Source: Cyanophora paradoxa
Taxonomy: Eukaryota > Glaucocystophyceae > Cyanophorales > Cyanophoraceae
Assembly (NCBI GenBank): GCA_004431415.1
Contig: QPMI01000451.1
Coordinates: 62,001 to 126,000 of the forward strand
DNA: 64,000 nucleotides
Reading direction: 5' to 3'
The notes below the pieces were generated by a model. It did no database searches. It saw nothing but the letters and a program-made list of their open reading frames with translations, and had not been told where the DNA came from. The position numbers were made by a program, and so were the translations under genes. This document shows positions 23,595 to 33,049 of this stretch, one piece after another; within the stretch, counting starts at the first letter, position 1; every line of letters begins with the position of its first letter.

Positions 23595-24105
23595 CCTAAG
23601 TACCCTGCAATGTGTACCAGTACCCCCCCTTGCACCTCCGCGCGCGGCCCGCACTTGCCGATCTTGCACAGGGCCGGGCGCGGTCTGCTAGTATTCACAG
23701 CCCCCGGTGGGCACTCGTGCAGTACTAGTTTGTTGACATACTATGATACTTGCAAGGATGGCTATGTATTGCAAGGATGAGTGCAAGCTTACTTGTCGGA
23801 TATCGATGTCGACATACTTGCAAGCTTAAGGGGCCCGCGGCCGGGCCTGGCCATGGGGTTCGGCGCGGGCTTTAGATCTTGATCATGATCTGATGATCGA
23901 TATCTTGTAATATTCAATGATTGATTGATCTTGAACTGCCGCAGTGCGTGATAAATAAGCTTTAAGGCTTCAAACTTCAACGCTTCAACGCTGCGCTCAG
24001 CGGCTGATTTTTTGTATCATGATCATTTACTCATGATCATGATCATGATCACTCACTGAACATGAAACGCCTGCCGTTCAACGGTTGATCCCTCAATGCC
24101 GCCTA

Positions 24106-24360
24106 TTGCCGCGACTCAGTGACTTGCCGCGAGTTCTGAGTTGCCGCGAGTTGCCGCGATAAATCGCGGATAATCGGATTGCCGCGATTTCTCGCGGAAA
24201 CCGCGAGTTGCCGCGGGATGCCGCGGGATGCCGCGGGATGCCGCGGAATGCCGCGGGATGCCGCGGAATGCCGCGGAATGCCGCGGAATGCCGCGAGTTG
24301 CCGCGAGATGCCGCGAAGAGCCGCGAATCATTCGATTGGCGCGAGATGCCGCAAAATACC
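24106..24360. repeat. 10-bp periodic TGCCGCG array
   Basis: From about 24200 to 24326 the unit CCGCGGGATG or CCGCGGAATG repeats in exact 10-bp register for at least twelve units. Looser TTGCCGCGA units extend on both sides. Each unit contains CCGCGG or CCGCGA. There is no gene here. Confidence 0.88.
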
Positions 24361-25029
24361 GCGGCGATATTAAGCAATTGCAATGCCGGGCCGGAAATAC
24401 CCAAATAGCGCATGATATTGTATTAATTATATAACATTGAATAATTTCATCATGATCATGATGATAATCATTGAATCGGACTCTCCGGGATATCCATCAT
24501 CGGATCAATCACTTGAATGGTCAGACTCTGAGAACTAGTGCCGCAGTGCACGTGTGCTTGATCATGATGTAAACTTGAATTCGAAACAGCTGAAGCCTTG
24601 AAGTGAGCTTCATGATCGATATCAGGCTTGAAGATCTGAAAACATGTACAGCTAATCATGAGCTGTCATGATCAGCCGCTGAGCTGGGCAGCAGTATACG
24701 TACAGCTGTACAGGCGCTGGCCATGGCTGTACAGCCTGGCAGCTCTTTCACTGATCATGATCATGATCATGACTCGTGAAGATCACGTCACGGCGTGTAC
24801 CTAGGAATTATTAACTCGCCGACTCGGCGAGTCGATAGCCCCGGGGCCCGCGCATGCCAGGCCCTACTGACATTTAAGACGTGCGGGCCCTGGATCATCG
24901 ATATTGGTTACTTCGACGGCGAGCTCGAGATTCAATTTACCGACCGTAGTGCTAGCGCGACCGTCGGACCACTACAATTCATGTTCTCACACGCACACGT
25001 GCAGCGTCAGCCCCGGTTTTGGGGGCGCC

Positions 25030-26150
25030 CAAACCAGGGCGGGGGGCGGGGTCCCTGCGGAAACCGCGTTCAGCGCCGCCTCCCGAGCCATTCCGCAGCC
25101 CTACGGGCGCGATATAAGGGCCCCGCCAGGCAGCGCCAGGGCCGGGGGCGGGGGCCGGGCCTCGTACCGGGGTACGTGGTTGGCGGGGCGACGGAGAGCC
25201 GGGGTGTGGGGCGGGGTCCCTGCGGGAGCAGCGTTCAGCGCCGCCTCCCAAGCGATTCGGCGGCCCACCGGGCGCGGCACTAGAGCCCCGCCCGGCAGAG
25301 CCAGGGCCGGGGCGCGGGCCGGGCCTCATACCGGGGTACGTGGTTGGCGGGGGCGGGAGGCGGGGGCGGGGCCCTGCGGAAGCAGCGTTAGCGCCGTCTC
25401 CCAAGCGATTTGGCGGCCGTCTGGGCGCGATACTAGGGCCCCGCCCGGCAGAGCCAGGGCCGGGGCGCGGCCGGGCCTCGCACCGGGTACGTGGTTGGCG
25501 GGGGGCGGGGGCGGGGGCGGGGTCCCTGCGGAAACCGCGTTCAGCGCCGCCTCCCAAGCGATTCGGCGGCCCACCGGGCGCGGCACTAGAGCCCCGCCGG
25601 CAGAACCAGGGCCGGGGCGGGGCCGGGCCTCATACCGGGGTACGTGGTTGGCGGGGCGACGGAGAGCCGGGGTGTGGGGCGGGGGCTCTGCGGGAGCAGC
25701 GTTCAGCGCCGCCTCCCAAGCGATTCGGCGGCCGTCTGGGCGCGATACTAGGGCCCCGCCCGGCAGAGCCAGGGCCGGGGGCGCGGGCCGGGCCTCGCAC
25801 CGGGGTACGTGGTTGGCGGGGGGGCGGGGAGGCGGGGGGCGGGGGCTCTGCGGAAGCAGCGTTCAGCGCCGTCTCCCAAGCGATTTGGCGGCCGTCTGGG
25901 CGCGGTACTAGGGCCCCGCCCGGCAGAGCCAGGGCCGGGGGCGGGGGCCGGGCCTCGTACCGGGGTACGTGGTTGGCGGGGGGCGGGAGGCGGGGGCGGG
26001 GCCCTGCGGGAGCAGCGTTCAGCGCCGCCTCCCAAGCGATTCGGCGGCCCACCGGGCGCGGCACTGGAGCCCGGCGGGCAGAGCCAGGGCCGGGGCGCGG
26101 GCCGGGCCTCGTACCGGGTACGTGGTTGGCGGGGCGGCGGGGGGCGGGAT
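25030..26150 (-). repeat. Tandem array, seven inverted 160-bp units
   Basis: The reverse complement of the unit in the left array (core ACCGGGGTACGTGGTTGG) appears about seven times between roughly 25170 and 26130. It differs from the left array in copy number and by scattered single-base deletions, as expected for independent expansion and contraction. Confidence 0.9.
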
Positions 26151-27295
26151 CCCTGCGCGAGCAGCGTCCAGCGTGGCTGACGCCACGCTCAAAAAGACCC
26201 TCCGATTGAATATCAAAGAGCGGGCAAAGGCGGCTGGCCCGCGCACCGCGGATACGTGGTTGTGGCGAAGCGCGCGCGCGCAGGGCATGGGGGCGGCATG
26301 CTGCAGCTCGTCGGCGATCCTGGCTCTGACTGCGCAAGACGCCAGCAGCCATTGAGTCCCATGCGTCGACGGCGAGGTGCCCCCAGAGCACGTGCGGTAA
26401 CGGAGATCGCCCTGCGCAAATGAGCGCGGGCAGGCCGCGGTCGGCGCTCGGCGCAGGGGGCGGCGCGGGCGTGTGCAGACCTCAGCGCCGGCTTTTCGGC
26501 TCGTGATGGAGCGCGCACGGGATCGCGTTGACATGCGGCGGCGGCGCGAGGGCGACGAACCGCCAGATGCGCCGCGCCGGATCGCCCGCGGTGAGCGAAC
26601 CGAGCACGATGCAAAGTGAGCCACGGACCTATAACAGTAGCTGTACATGTGCCGCGATGTGCGGCGTGTAGTCGCCGTGTACTGCGGCGGCGAGCGGGGC
26701 CAGATGGAGGCGCCAGATATAGCGGCGGCGCCTGGGAGTGCGACGCGCTCGAGCGTTTCGCACACCGGGCGATGTGTGGCTGGAGCTGGTGCCTCGTAAC
26801 GCTGTCCCCCCGGTTTTGGGCAGCCCCAAAACCGGCGCTGGCGCGGCGGCGGCAGCGCGGAGGACCCGAAGCGGTACACAGCGCAATCGTTGCGCTGTAC
26901 CGCGCATGCATAACGCGACCAGAGCGCTAGCAGCGCGGACTGCATGACGGAATCGCTGTCCCCCCCCTCCGCAAGCGGGCGCGCGGGACCTTGGCGCGCG
27001 GGCGCGCAGCGCGGATCCGCTAGCAAAAAGGACCTATGCGCGCCGATTCCCTAGCACTCGTGTAGCTGTCTTGCCGATCCCGCGCCGCGAATCCCGCGCC
27101 CGCAGTGGTCGAAAATCGATGGTAACGGCGCTAGACGCCACCACTTGCGAACTGCTCTATGTAAGGGCCTCTTTAATTATGCCAGCTGGCGCGTAGCGCG
27201 CTCCCCCCCTCGCCCCGCCATGCCACAACACACACTCCCCAACCGAGTTATGCAATTAACTTTCTGGGTAGTATGCGCACCTAGGTCCCTAGCAA
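26145..27295 (-). repeat. Right terminal inverted repeat of the 8.65-kb element
   Basis: Reverse complement of 18645-19805 over nearly its whole length. It ends with CTTTCTGGGTAGTATGCGCA and then CCTAGGTCCCTAGCAA, which differs from the outermost bases of the left end (GGTATCAGGGACACAAGAG) while sharing the AGGGAC and ATTGCAT positions. Confidence 0.85.
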
Positions 27296-27562
27296 CTGGG
27301 GGGGTGCGGGGGGGCGGAGCCCCCCTGCTTGTGCATTTGACGAGACACGTGCACGTGACGACAGTGATGTCCGCTATAGCGCTAGCCAGCAGCCGCTGAG
27401 CCTCGGAGCTACACACACTAGTACAGTCACTGAGTATCCGTACGTTAGCTTACAGGCCCTGATCATGAGGCTAGTACTACAGTAGTAACAGCACATCATC
27501 ATGGCATCATGCCATGATGCCAGGCCATGATCATCGGATGGCACTGCGGCATATGGGCCTGA
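27296..27562. other. Spacer between two foldback elements
   Basis: 267 bp with no gene. It contains CATGATG/ATCATGGCATCATG palindromic clusters at about 27490-27540. Confidence 0.6.
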
Positions 27563-27915
27563 TTGCTAGGGACCTAGGTGCGCATACTACCCAGAAAGTT
27601 AATTGCATCACTCGGTTGGGGAGTGTGTGTTGTGCTATGGCGGGGCGAGGGGGGGAGCGCGCTACGCGCCAGCTGGCATAAATAAAGAGACCCTTACATA
27701 GAGCAGTTCGCAAGTGGTGGCGTCGACGTCTAGCGCCGCTACCATCGATTTTCGACCACTGCGGGCGCGGGATTCGCGGCGCGCGATCGGCAAGACAGCT
27801 ACACGAGTGCTAGGGAATCGGCGCGCATAGGTCCTTTTTGCTAGCGGATCCCCGCTGCGCGCCCGCGCGCCAAGGTCCCGCGCGCCCGCTTGCGGAGGGG
27901 GGGGACAGCGATTCC

Positions 27916-28155
27916 GTCATGCAGTCCGCGCTGCTAGCGCTCTGGTCGCGTTATGCATGCGCGGTACAGCGCAACGATTGCGCTGTGTACCGCTTCGGGT
28001 TCGCTGTCCCCCCCGGTTTTGGGCAGCCCCAAAACCGGCGCTGGCGCGGCGGCGGCAGCGCGGAGGACCCGAAGCGGTACACAGCGCAATCGTTGCGCTG
28101 TACCGCGCATGCATAACGCGACCAGAGCGCTAGCAGCGCGGACTGCATGACGGAA
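27916..28155. repeat. Near-perfect 240-bp palindrome
   Basis: The left arm, from about CGTCATGCAGTCCGCGCTG to ACCGCTTCGGGT, pairs with its reverse complement at about 28065-28155 (ACCCGAAGCGG to CTGCATGACGG). The centre contains the hairpin CCGGTTTTGGGCAGCC and its partner. The arm sequence also occurs inside the terminal repeats of the larger element. Confidence 0.85.
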
Positions 28156-28519
28156 CAAGCGAGTCCCTGCGGAGCAGGAGTGGCCTTGGGTCTTGGGGCT
28201 TCGAATTCAAGGCGTGAGGGTGGGAGCTCTTTGTTTTTAAACGGGGGCCCGCAACCGCGCGCGGTTACGGGGGAGGGGGGAGGAGAAACAGGGGGGTCCA
28301 CTCGGCAAGGGTACACACTCAAGTAAAGAGGGTACAGAATTGTGCCGCAAGGGTACAGAGATCGATGCGGGGCCCAATCGGCCGCAGTTGTACCGAGCAC
28401 AGGCCCCGAGGGGCCCATTGGTCGTTTCCGAAGTTCAGCTGAATGGAAACGACTTTCGGCGCTTTTTGGAGGTGGTTAATAATTATCTATGAATCATTTG
28501 AATGTAATTCGCAGTAATA

Positions 28520-28670
28520 TTTTTTTTTAAAGATCTACGGTGGGCGTGCCCACTCGTAGTACACAACGAGGATACAAGTCACGGTATCGGGAATCACAAG
28601 GATTCGAAGTACAACGTAGCGGAAACAGCAGGAACCGAACCCGGGAATCCGGGAGGTCGTAGCACGACCT
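28520..28670 (-). mobile_element. 5'-truncated SINE inserted in the foldback element
   Basis: On the minus strand this is the same family as 3490-3660: the segment from AGGTCGTGCTACGACC through the B-box-like GGGTTCGGTTCC to the A tail. The first 15 or so bases with the A-box are missing. A perfect 15-bp target-site duplication, TAATTCGCAGTAATA, lies at 28505-28519 and 28671-28685. The 5' truncation and long duplication indicate LINE-type reverse transcription at the target. Confidence 0.9.
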
Positions 28671-29468
28671 TAATTCGCAGTAATAAGGCTCTGTCTAAAT
28701 TGTTTATTTCAAATATCTTTCAATCAACGCATCAAATACTTTTAAATCCCACATCGTGGCACACTGCGACCCTGTCTCATACAAATTTGCAGGCCGACAT
28801 CGTGGCGCCCCGTTAATTTGGACACTAATTCCTAGCGAATGGGATGCGGTCTCTTGAAATTAATAATTTTCAAATTTCGACTTGGAAGGCCAATGTGATT
28901 TGCGCTTTGAGTTTTTTTCCGGGAAAATGCTTTTCGACGCTTCTCGACGTGCTGTTAGTGCTTGTTAGAGGTGTCGCATTTGAAAAGTAGCGCCGCCATC
29001 GTGCTCCCTAGGGTCGAAAATGGGTACCTAGGTCTAAAAATTTTGTCTATAAAATCAATTTGAAGTTTGCCACACTGTGACAAGATACGCACAGACCTAA
29101 GGGCCTCTCCTTTCCCCAAGGCCGATCGCTGTCCCCCCCCTCCGCAAGCGGGCGCGCGGGACCTTGGCGCGCGGGCGCGCAGCGGGGATCCGCTAGCAAA
29201 AAGGACCTATGCGCGCCGATTCCCTAGCACTCGTGTAGCTGTCTTGCCGATCGCGCGCCGCGAATCCCGCGCCCGCAGTGGTCGAAAACCGATGGTAACG
29301 GGGCTAGACGCCGCATAACGTATGATGATCAGCATCCCCCAATCTTTATTTATGCCAGCTGGCGCGTAGCGCGCTTCCCCCCTCGCCCCGCCATCGCACA
29401 ACACACACTCCCCAACCGAGTGGTGCAATTAATTTTCTAGCAGAATGCGCTCTTGTGTCCCTGATACC

Positions 29469-29777
29469 TGATGATATGGCACGCCTTGACGGTCTACGTT
29501 TACTAAGTTACGCGAGTAGAGTACTGTCAATCGAGTGACATGTACGTACACAGTGATCATGACCCCTCCCCCTCCCATTCAAGATTGTAATCATGATCAT
29601 TGAATCCGAATTCCCTCTCAGAGTCTTCCCTCCGAGGCTCGCCACTAGTACTATATATAAAACTTGAATCGAACTGTAAGTTCGTCTGAACTGTATAAGT
29701 TCGTCAGATCTACTAGGCTAGAGCCTAGATTAGAGGCTCCCTGATCATGAGGTCCCGGAGCTCGAGTCCCGGTCGAG
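29469..29777. other. Intergenic, no gene
   Basis: AT-richer spacer with GATCATGA blocks and a repeated GTTCGTC element at about 29690-29710. Nothing coding is seen. Confidence 0.5.
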
Positions 29778-30087
29778 CCTTTAATTTAATTTATGCATCT
29801 GGTCCAGGGTTTGAAACTTGATTTCATGCTTCATGACCGCCGGGGCAGCTGCAGGGCCTAATTATAAATATAAGCGCTCCGGATCCGAAAATCAGCCTCA
29901 TTCGAATTCACTGAGTCATGATTGAAAACTTCCGAATTCGAATTCAAGCAAGATGATCCAGGGCCGTATACGTAGCTGGATTACTAGCGTATCGCTGTGT
30001 AAGTTCGTCAGATCTACTAGGCTAGAGCCTAGATTAGAGGCTCCCTGATCATGAGGTCCCGGAGCTCGAGTCCCGGTCGAGCCTTTG
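29778..30087 (+). repeat. 315-bp direct repeat, copy 1
   Basis: Starts CCTTTAATTTAATTTATGCA and ends GAGTCCCGGTCGAGCC. Further copies lie at 36663-36978 and 36979-37168, so the 6.6-kb repeat cluster between them is bracketed by the same sequence. There are no LTR hallmarks (no TG...CA ends, primer-binding site or gag-pol), so it is listed as a repeat. Confidence 0.85.
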
Positions 30088-30139
30088 CGCTGAGCGGGAT
30101 GCGCTAAGCAGTTGGCTAGGCCCAGAGGCGCCCCAAGCA

Positions 30140-32510
30140 GAGAGGGACAGGCCCGTACGGCACCGTAGGGCGGCGGCAAGCGGGTGCCATTACGTACACA
30201 GCAGGCGCAGAGCCAGCGTAAGACAGAGAGAACAAGAGAACAAGGACGTCGACAGACAGCAAGCGAGCGCCGCGCAGGGCAAGCGAGGGCCCAGGGCTAA
30301 AATAAGCGGGCCAGTTGGCAACAACGTGGCACCAGGAATAGCAGGCTACAAAGGTACAAGGCAAGGCAAGCTGCCGGCTTAGAGCCGACGACCAGGGCTA
30401 GCTGGGAGTCGGAAAGTGGGCGGCACACGCTTCCCGCTACAAAAAGCCGTCCTCGGCGCTACGAGCTAAAGGCTGAACTAAAGCTGCGTAGGCGAGGCTG
30501 AACGGACTACGAGCCAAAAGCCGGCTACCGTCCCTGCACAGAAAGCCGTCCTCGGCGCCACAGCGGGCGGGCCAGAGGGGCAAATTAAAATCCATCAGGC
30601 CGTCGGCACCAGTATGAGGAACTGGGCCCAACAAGGGAAGTTGGGTGAGGGACCCACGACCTGACGCCAGAGCGCGCGGAGCGCCGCCAGCCAACCGGGG
30701 CAAACCCTCTAAATCCCGCCGGAAGGGAAAACGAGTGCTAGCGCTAGCACTAAGCTCGAATTCGAAGCCGCGCCGCGCCACACGAGCCGCCGGGCCGCGG
30801 CGGCGCCGGGTCGAAAGTTCCACAGTGTAGAAGGTACTTGACGTAGAGTGTAGTAGTGTAGGACCGCAGGCTCGATCAGCAGAGCCGCAGCGGTAGAGTA
30901 CGCGTTGCGGGCCAAGCTCGGCGCAGCTTGCCGCATTGCGTTGCCAAGTGACTCGGCCGGCGGAGTCACAAGGCGGGGCGATCGGTCAGCACAGTAGAGT
31001 GTGCAGCCGCGTACGCGTAGAGCAGGCAAGCCATGAAGAGTAGAGGCGGCGAGCCAGTCGTACGGGGTCAGGCTCCGCAGCAGCAGCAGGCCACTGGTCG
31101 CATCAAACAGACCCATCGCCAAGGATCCTCCGCGATCAGACGGGATGGCAAACCACGGATACAGCCATCGAGTCCGCCGGCGTACGCAGATGCAGCGCGT
31201 AGCCGGGGCTTAGGCAGGCCACCATCGCGGGACAGGAGACAGCATCAGCGCGGCCCGGAATGATCATCGGTGCTCGCGTGATAGTCGTAGGCAAGACGTA
31301 TGGACCTCTCAGCAGCGGAGAGTCGCAAGCGGAGGCTTGGTCGGAATCACCCGGACTAGAGCGCCGGTGCGTGCTGGCTTGGTCAGCGTGGAATCACCCA
31401 CAGCTAAGCAGACCGAAACAGCGCTGGCGTCCAGCTGGCATCACCCAGCTGCCAGGTTCAACCGATGCACGGGAATCACCCGACGGGCCGACGCAGTCGA
31501 CGCGCGAACGTGAAGACTGGTCGCGGGGCATCACCCAGTGCTGCTTGCTGACGCTCCTCAACAGACAGGTCCGCTGTCCGCCGTCCAACTTTAGCTATGG
31601 CTGCTCACGTCGTCGTAGGACGTTCCAGAGCGCATCCTTTACGCTTCTGTTGACCTCCGCCCGCCGGACAGGCCTCGGTCAGACCTCCGCCCGCTGAACA
31701 GGCCTCGGTCGCTGATCAAACGCCCACGACAGGAAGAAAACGACAGTTCGCACACGCTTGAGATGTGCGTGAAGCGACTGACATCTGGCTTGACGAGCTG
31801 GACGTCCCGGAGAAGGGCAGCTACGTCGTCGGAGCCAGGGCAAGGTCTTGGCATCTTGTCTGCCGACTAGGTGCGACAGTGCGCCCGGTAGGCTTGACAA
31901 CAGATAGATGCGCTTCCTCGCATAGAGATCGCTGTCAAGTGGAGCTGCGCCGGCTTCCACTGACGCGTACGCAACCCGCAGAGCCGAGAGAGACGCGGAG
32001 CCGCACGTCCTCTGGATGCAGGGTGGAGTCAAGTGGAGTGATCCTCACGAGGGATGCCACTCGCCGCCGCTGAGCGTGCCTCGGGAGGTCCGCAGGCGCC
32101 ACTGCAGCCGTCGTAGGTGAGACCTCGGGCGCGTACTGGGCCTTGTTATCCCAGGGGCTTTCACGTCGCAGCGGTTTGACTCCATGCGTTCTTCAGATAC
32201 ACTCGCCACCATTGAGCGTGCCTCGGGCTAGCCGGAGGTGCCATCGCAGCCGTCGTAGGTGAGACCTCGGGCGCGTACTGGGGCCATGTTATCCCAGGGC
32301 ATTCACGTCTTGGCGGGCTGACTCTGTACTTTCTGCAGAGAGAAAAGATTGATTGACCGGCGCTTCATAGCTGCCTTGCGAGCCTGGCATGTCACGAGCA
32401 TGCGGGCAACTCGACAAAACAAGACGACGACGAAAAGAAGGTATGTTTGTGAAGAATACTCAGTCAGACAGCTTTAATCATCATACGTCTCACTGCACGT
32501 GGACCAGAGA
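30140..32510 (+). repeat. 2.4-kb non-coding unit, duplication copy 1
   Basis: Repeated at 33050-35420 with an offset of 2905 bp and only a few substitutions and 1-bp indels, so the duplication is recent. The unit holds an R1 segment (starting near GGGACAGGCCCGTA), a stretch with five ATCACCC motifs at 31346-31536, a doubled GACCTCCGCCCGC block at about 31650-31710, and two tandem 145-bp units at about 32056-32330 around GCAGCCGTCGTAGGTGAGAC. Its short frames include a 145-codon frame at 31260-31697 that differs from its twin by one residue. I see no protein family. A structured or regulatory RNA is possible but unproven. Confidence 0.8.
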
Positions 32511-32594
32511 AGAAACGACAGGAAGAACGACGTTCAGCCTCGCCTACGTAGCTTTAGTTCAGCCTTTAGCTCGTAGCGCCGAGGACGGCAGCAG

Positions 32595-33045
32595 CCCCCA
32601 TGCGCTGAGCGGGATGCGCTAAGCAGTTGGCTAGGCCCAGAGGCGCCCCAAGCAGAGAGGGACAGGCCCGTACGGCACCGTAGGGCGGCGGCAAGCGGGT
32701 GCCATTACGTACACAGCAGGCGCAGAGCCAGCGTAAGACAGATAGTAAGACAGAGAGAACAAAGACAGATCTGGCAAGGACAGCAAGCGAGCGCCGCGCG
32801 GGGCAAGCGAGGGCCCAGGGCTAAAATAAGCGGGCCAGTTGGCAACAACGTGGCACCAGGAATAGCAGGCTACAAAGGGTACAAGGCAAGGCAAGCTGCC
32901 GGCTTAGAACCGACGACCAGGGCTAGCTGGGATCGGAGTCGGAAAGTGGGCGGCACACGCTTCCCGCTACAAAAAGCCGTCCTCGGCGCTACGAGCTAAA
33001 GGCTGAACTAAAGCTACGTAGGCGAGGCTGAACGTTAACGGACTA
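32595..33045 (+). repeat. R1 repeat copy between the duplicated units
   Basis: Starts GCGCTGAGCGGGATGCGCTA and runs through CAAGCTGCCGGCTTAG to AAAGCCGTCCTCGGCG. The same segment occurs at about 30086, in part at about 33050, and at about 35905 and 36322, giving five copies across the cluster. Confidence 0.85.
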
Positions 33046-33049
33046 CGAA

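Larger units (their letters stand above)
18645..27295. mobile_element. 8.65-kb foldback element with 1.15-kb terminal inverted repeats
   Basis: The left end starts GGTATCAGGGACACAAGAG and the right end finishes GGTCCCTAGCAA. The two arms are near-identical inverted copies: 18645-19805 against 26145-27295. Inside the terminal repeats each arm carries an array of 160-bp units, 12 units on the left and 7 on the right, again inverted. Each array stops at a GGTTTTGGG/CCCAAAACC hairpin (21730 and about 25014). The central 3.2 kb holds minisatellites and palindrome-rich DNA. No transposase or reverse transcriptase is present, so the element is non-autonomous and resembles foldback (FB-like) DNA transposons. 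The very outermost bases of the two ends differ, although AGGGAC and ATTGCAT blocks are shared. A 3-bp ACT flanks both sides (18642-18644 and 27295-27297, overlapping the last base of the element as drawn) and could be a target duplication or chance. Confidence 0.75.
27563..29468. mobile_element. 1.9-kb foldback element related to the 8.65-kb one
   Basis: The left end (TTGCTAGGGACCTAGG) equals the right end of the larger element, and the right end (...CTTGTGTCCCTGATACC) equals its left end. The two elements are therefore relatives in opposite orientation. The terminal repeats are about 340 bp: 27563-27918 against 29128-29468. Inside lie a 240-bp perfect-looking palindrome (27916-28155), unique sequence and a SINE. 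No protein gene is visible. TGAT flanks both sides (27560-27563, overlapping the first base as drawn, and 29469-29472), a possible but weak target duplication. Confidence 0.7.

Noticed and set aside
23785-23904. A cloning-vector polylinker, suggested by many restriction sites in a row
   Set aside because: The palindromes are spread over many kilobases in several unrelated intergenic places, are interleaved with native repeats, and no vector backbone sequence is present.
24200-24326. A CRISPR-like or telomeric repeat array
   Set aside because: Units are contiguous 10-mers without spacers, and this is eukaryotic nuclear DNA; the motif is not a known telomere repeat.
31260-31697. A 145-codon gene in the 2.9-kb unit, nearly identical in both copies
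   Set aside because: Identity reflects recent duplication of the whole unit; the one residue change is a C-to-T at a CpG, no family matches, and neighbouring frames are equally conserved.
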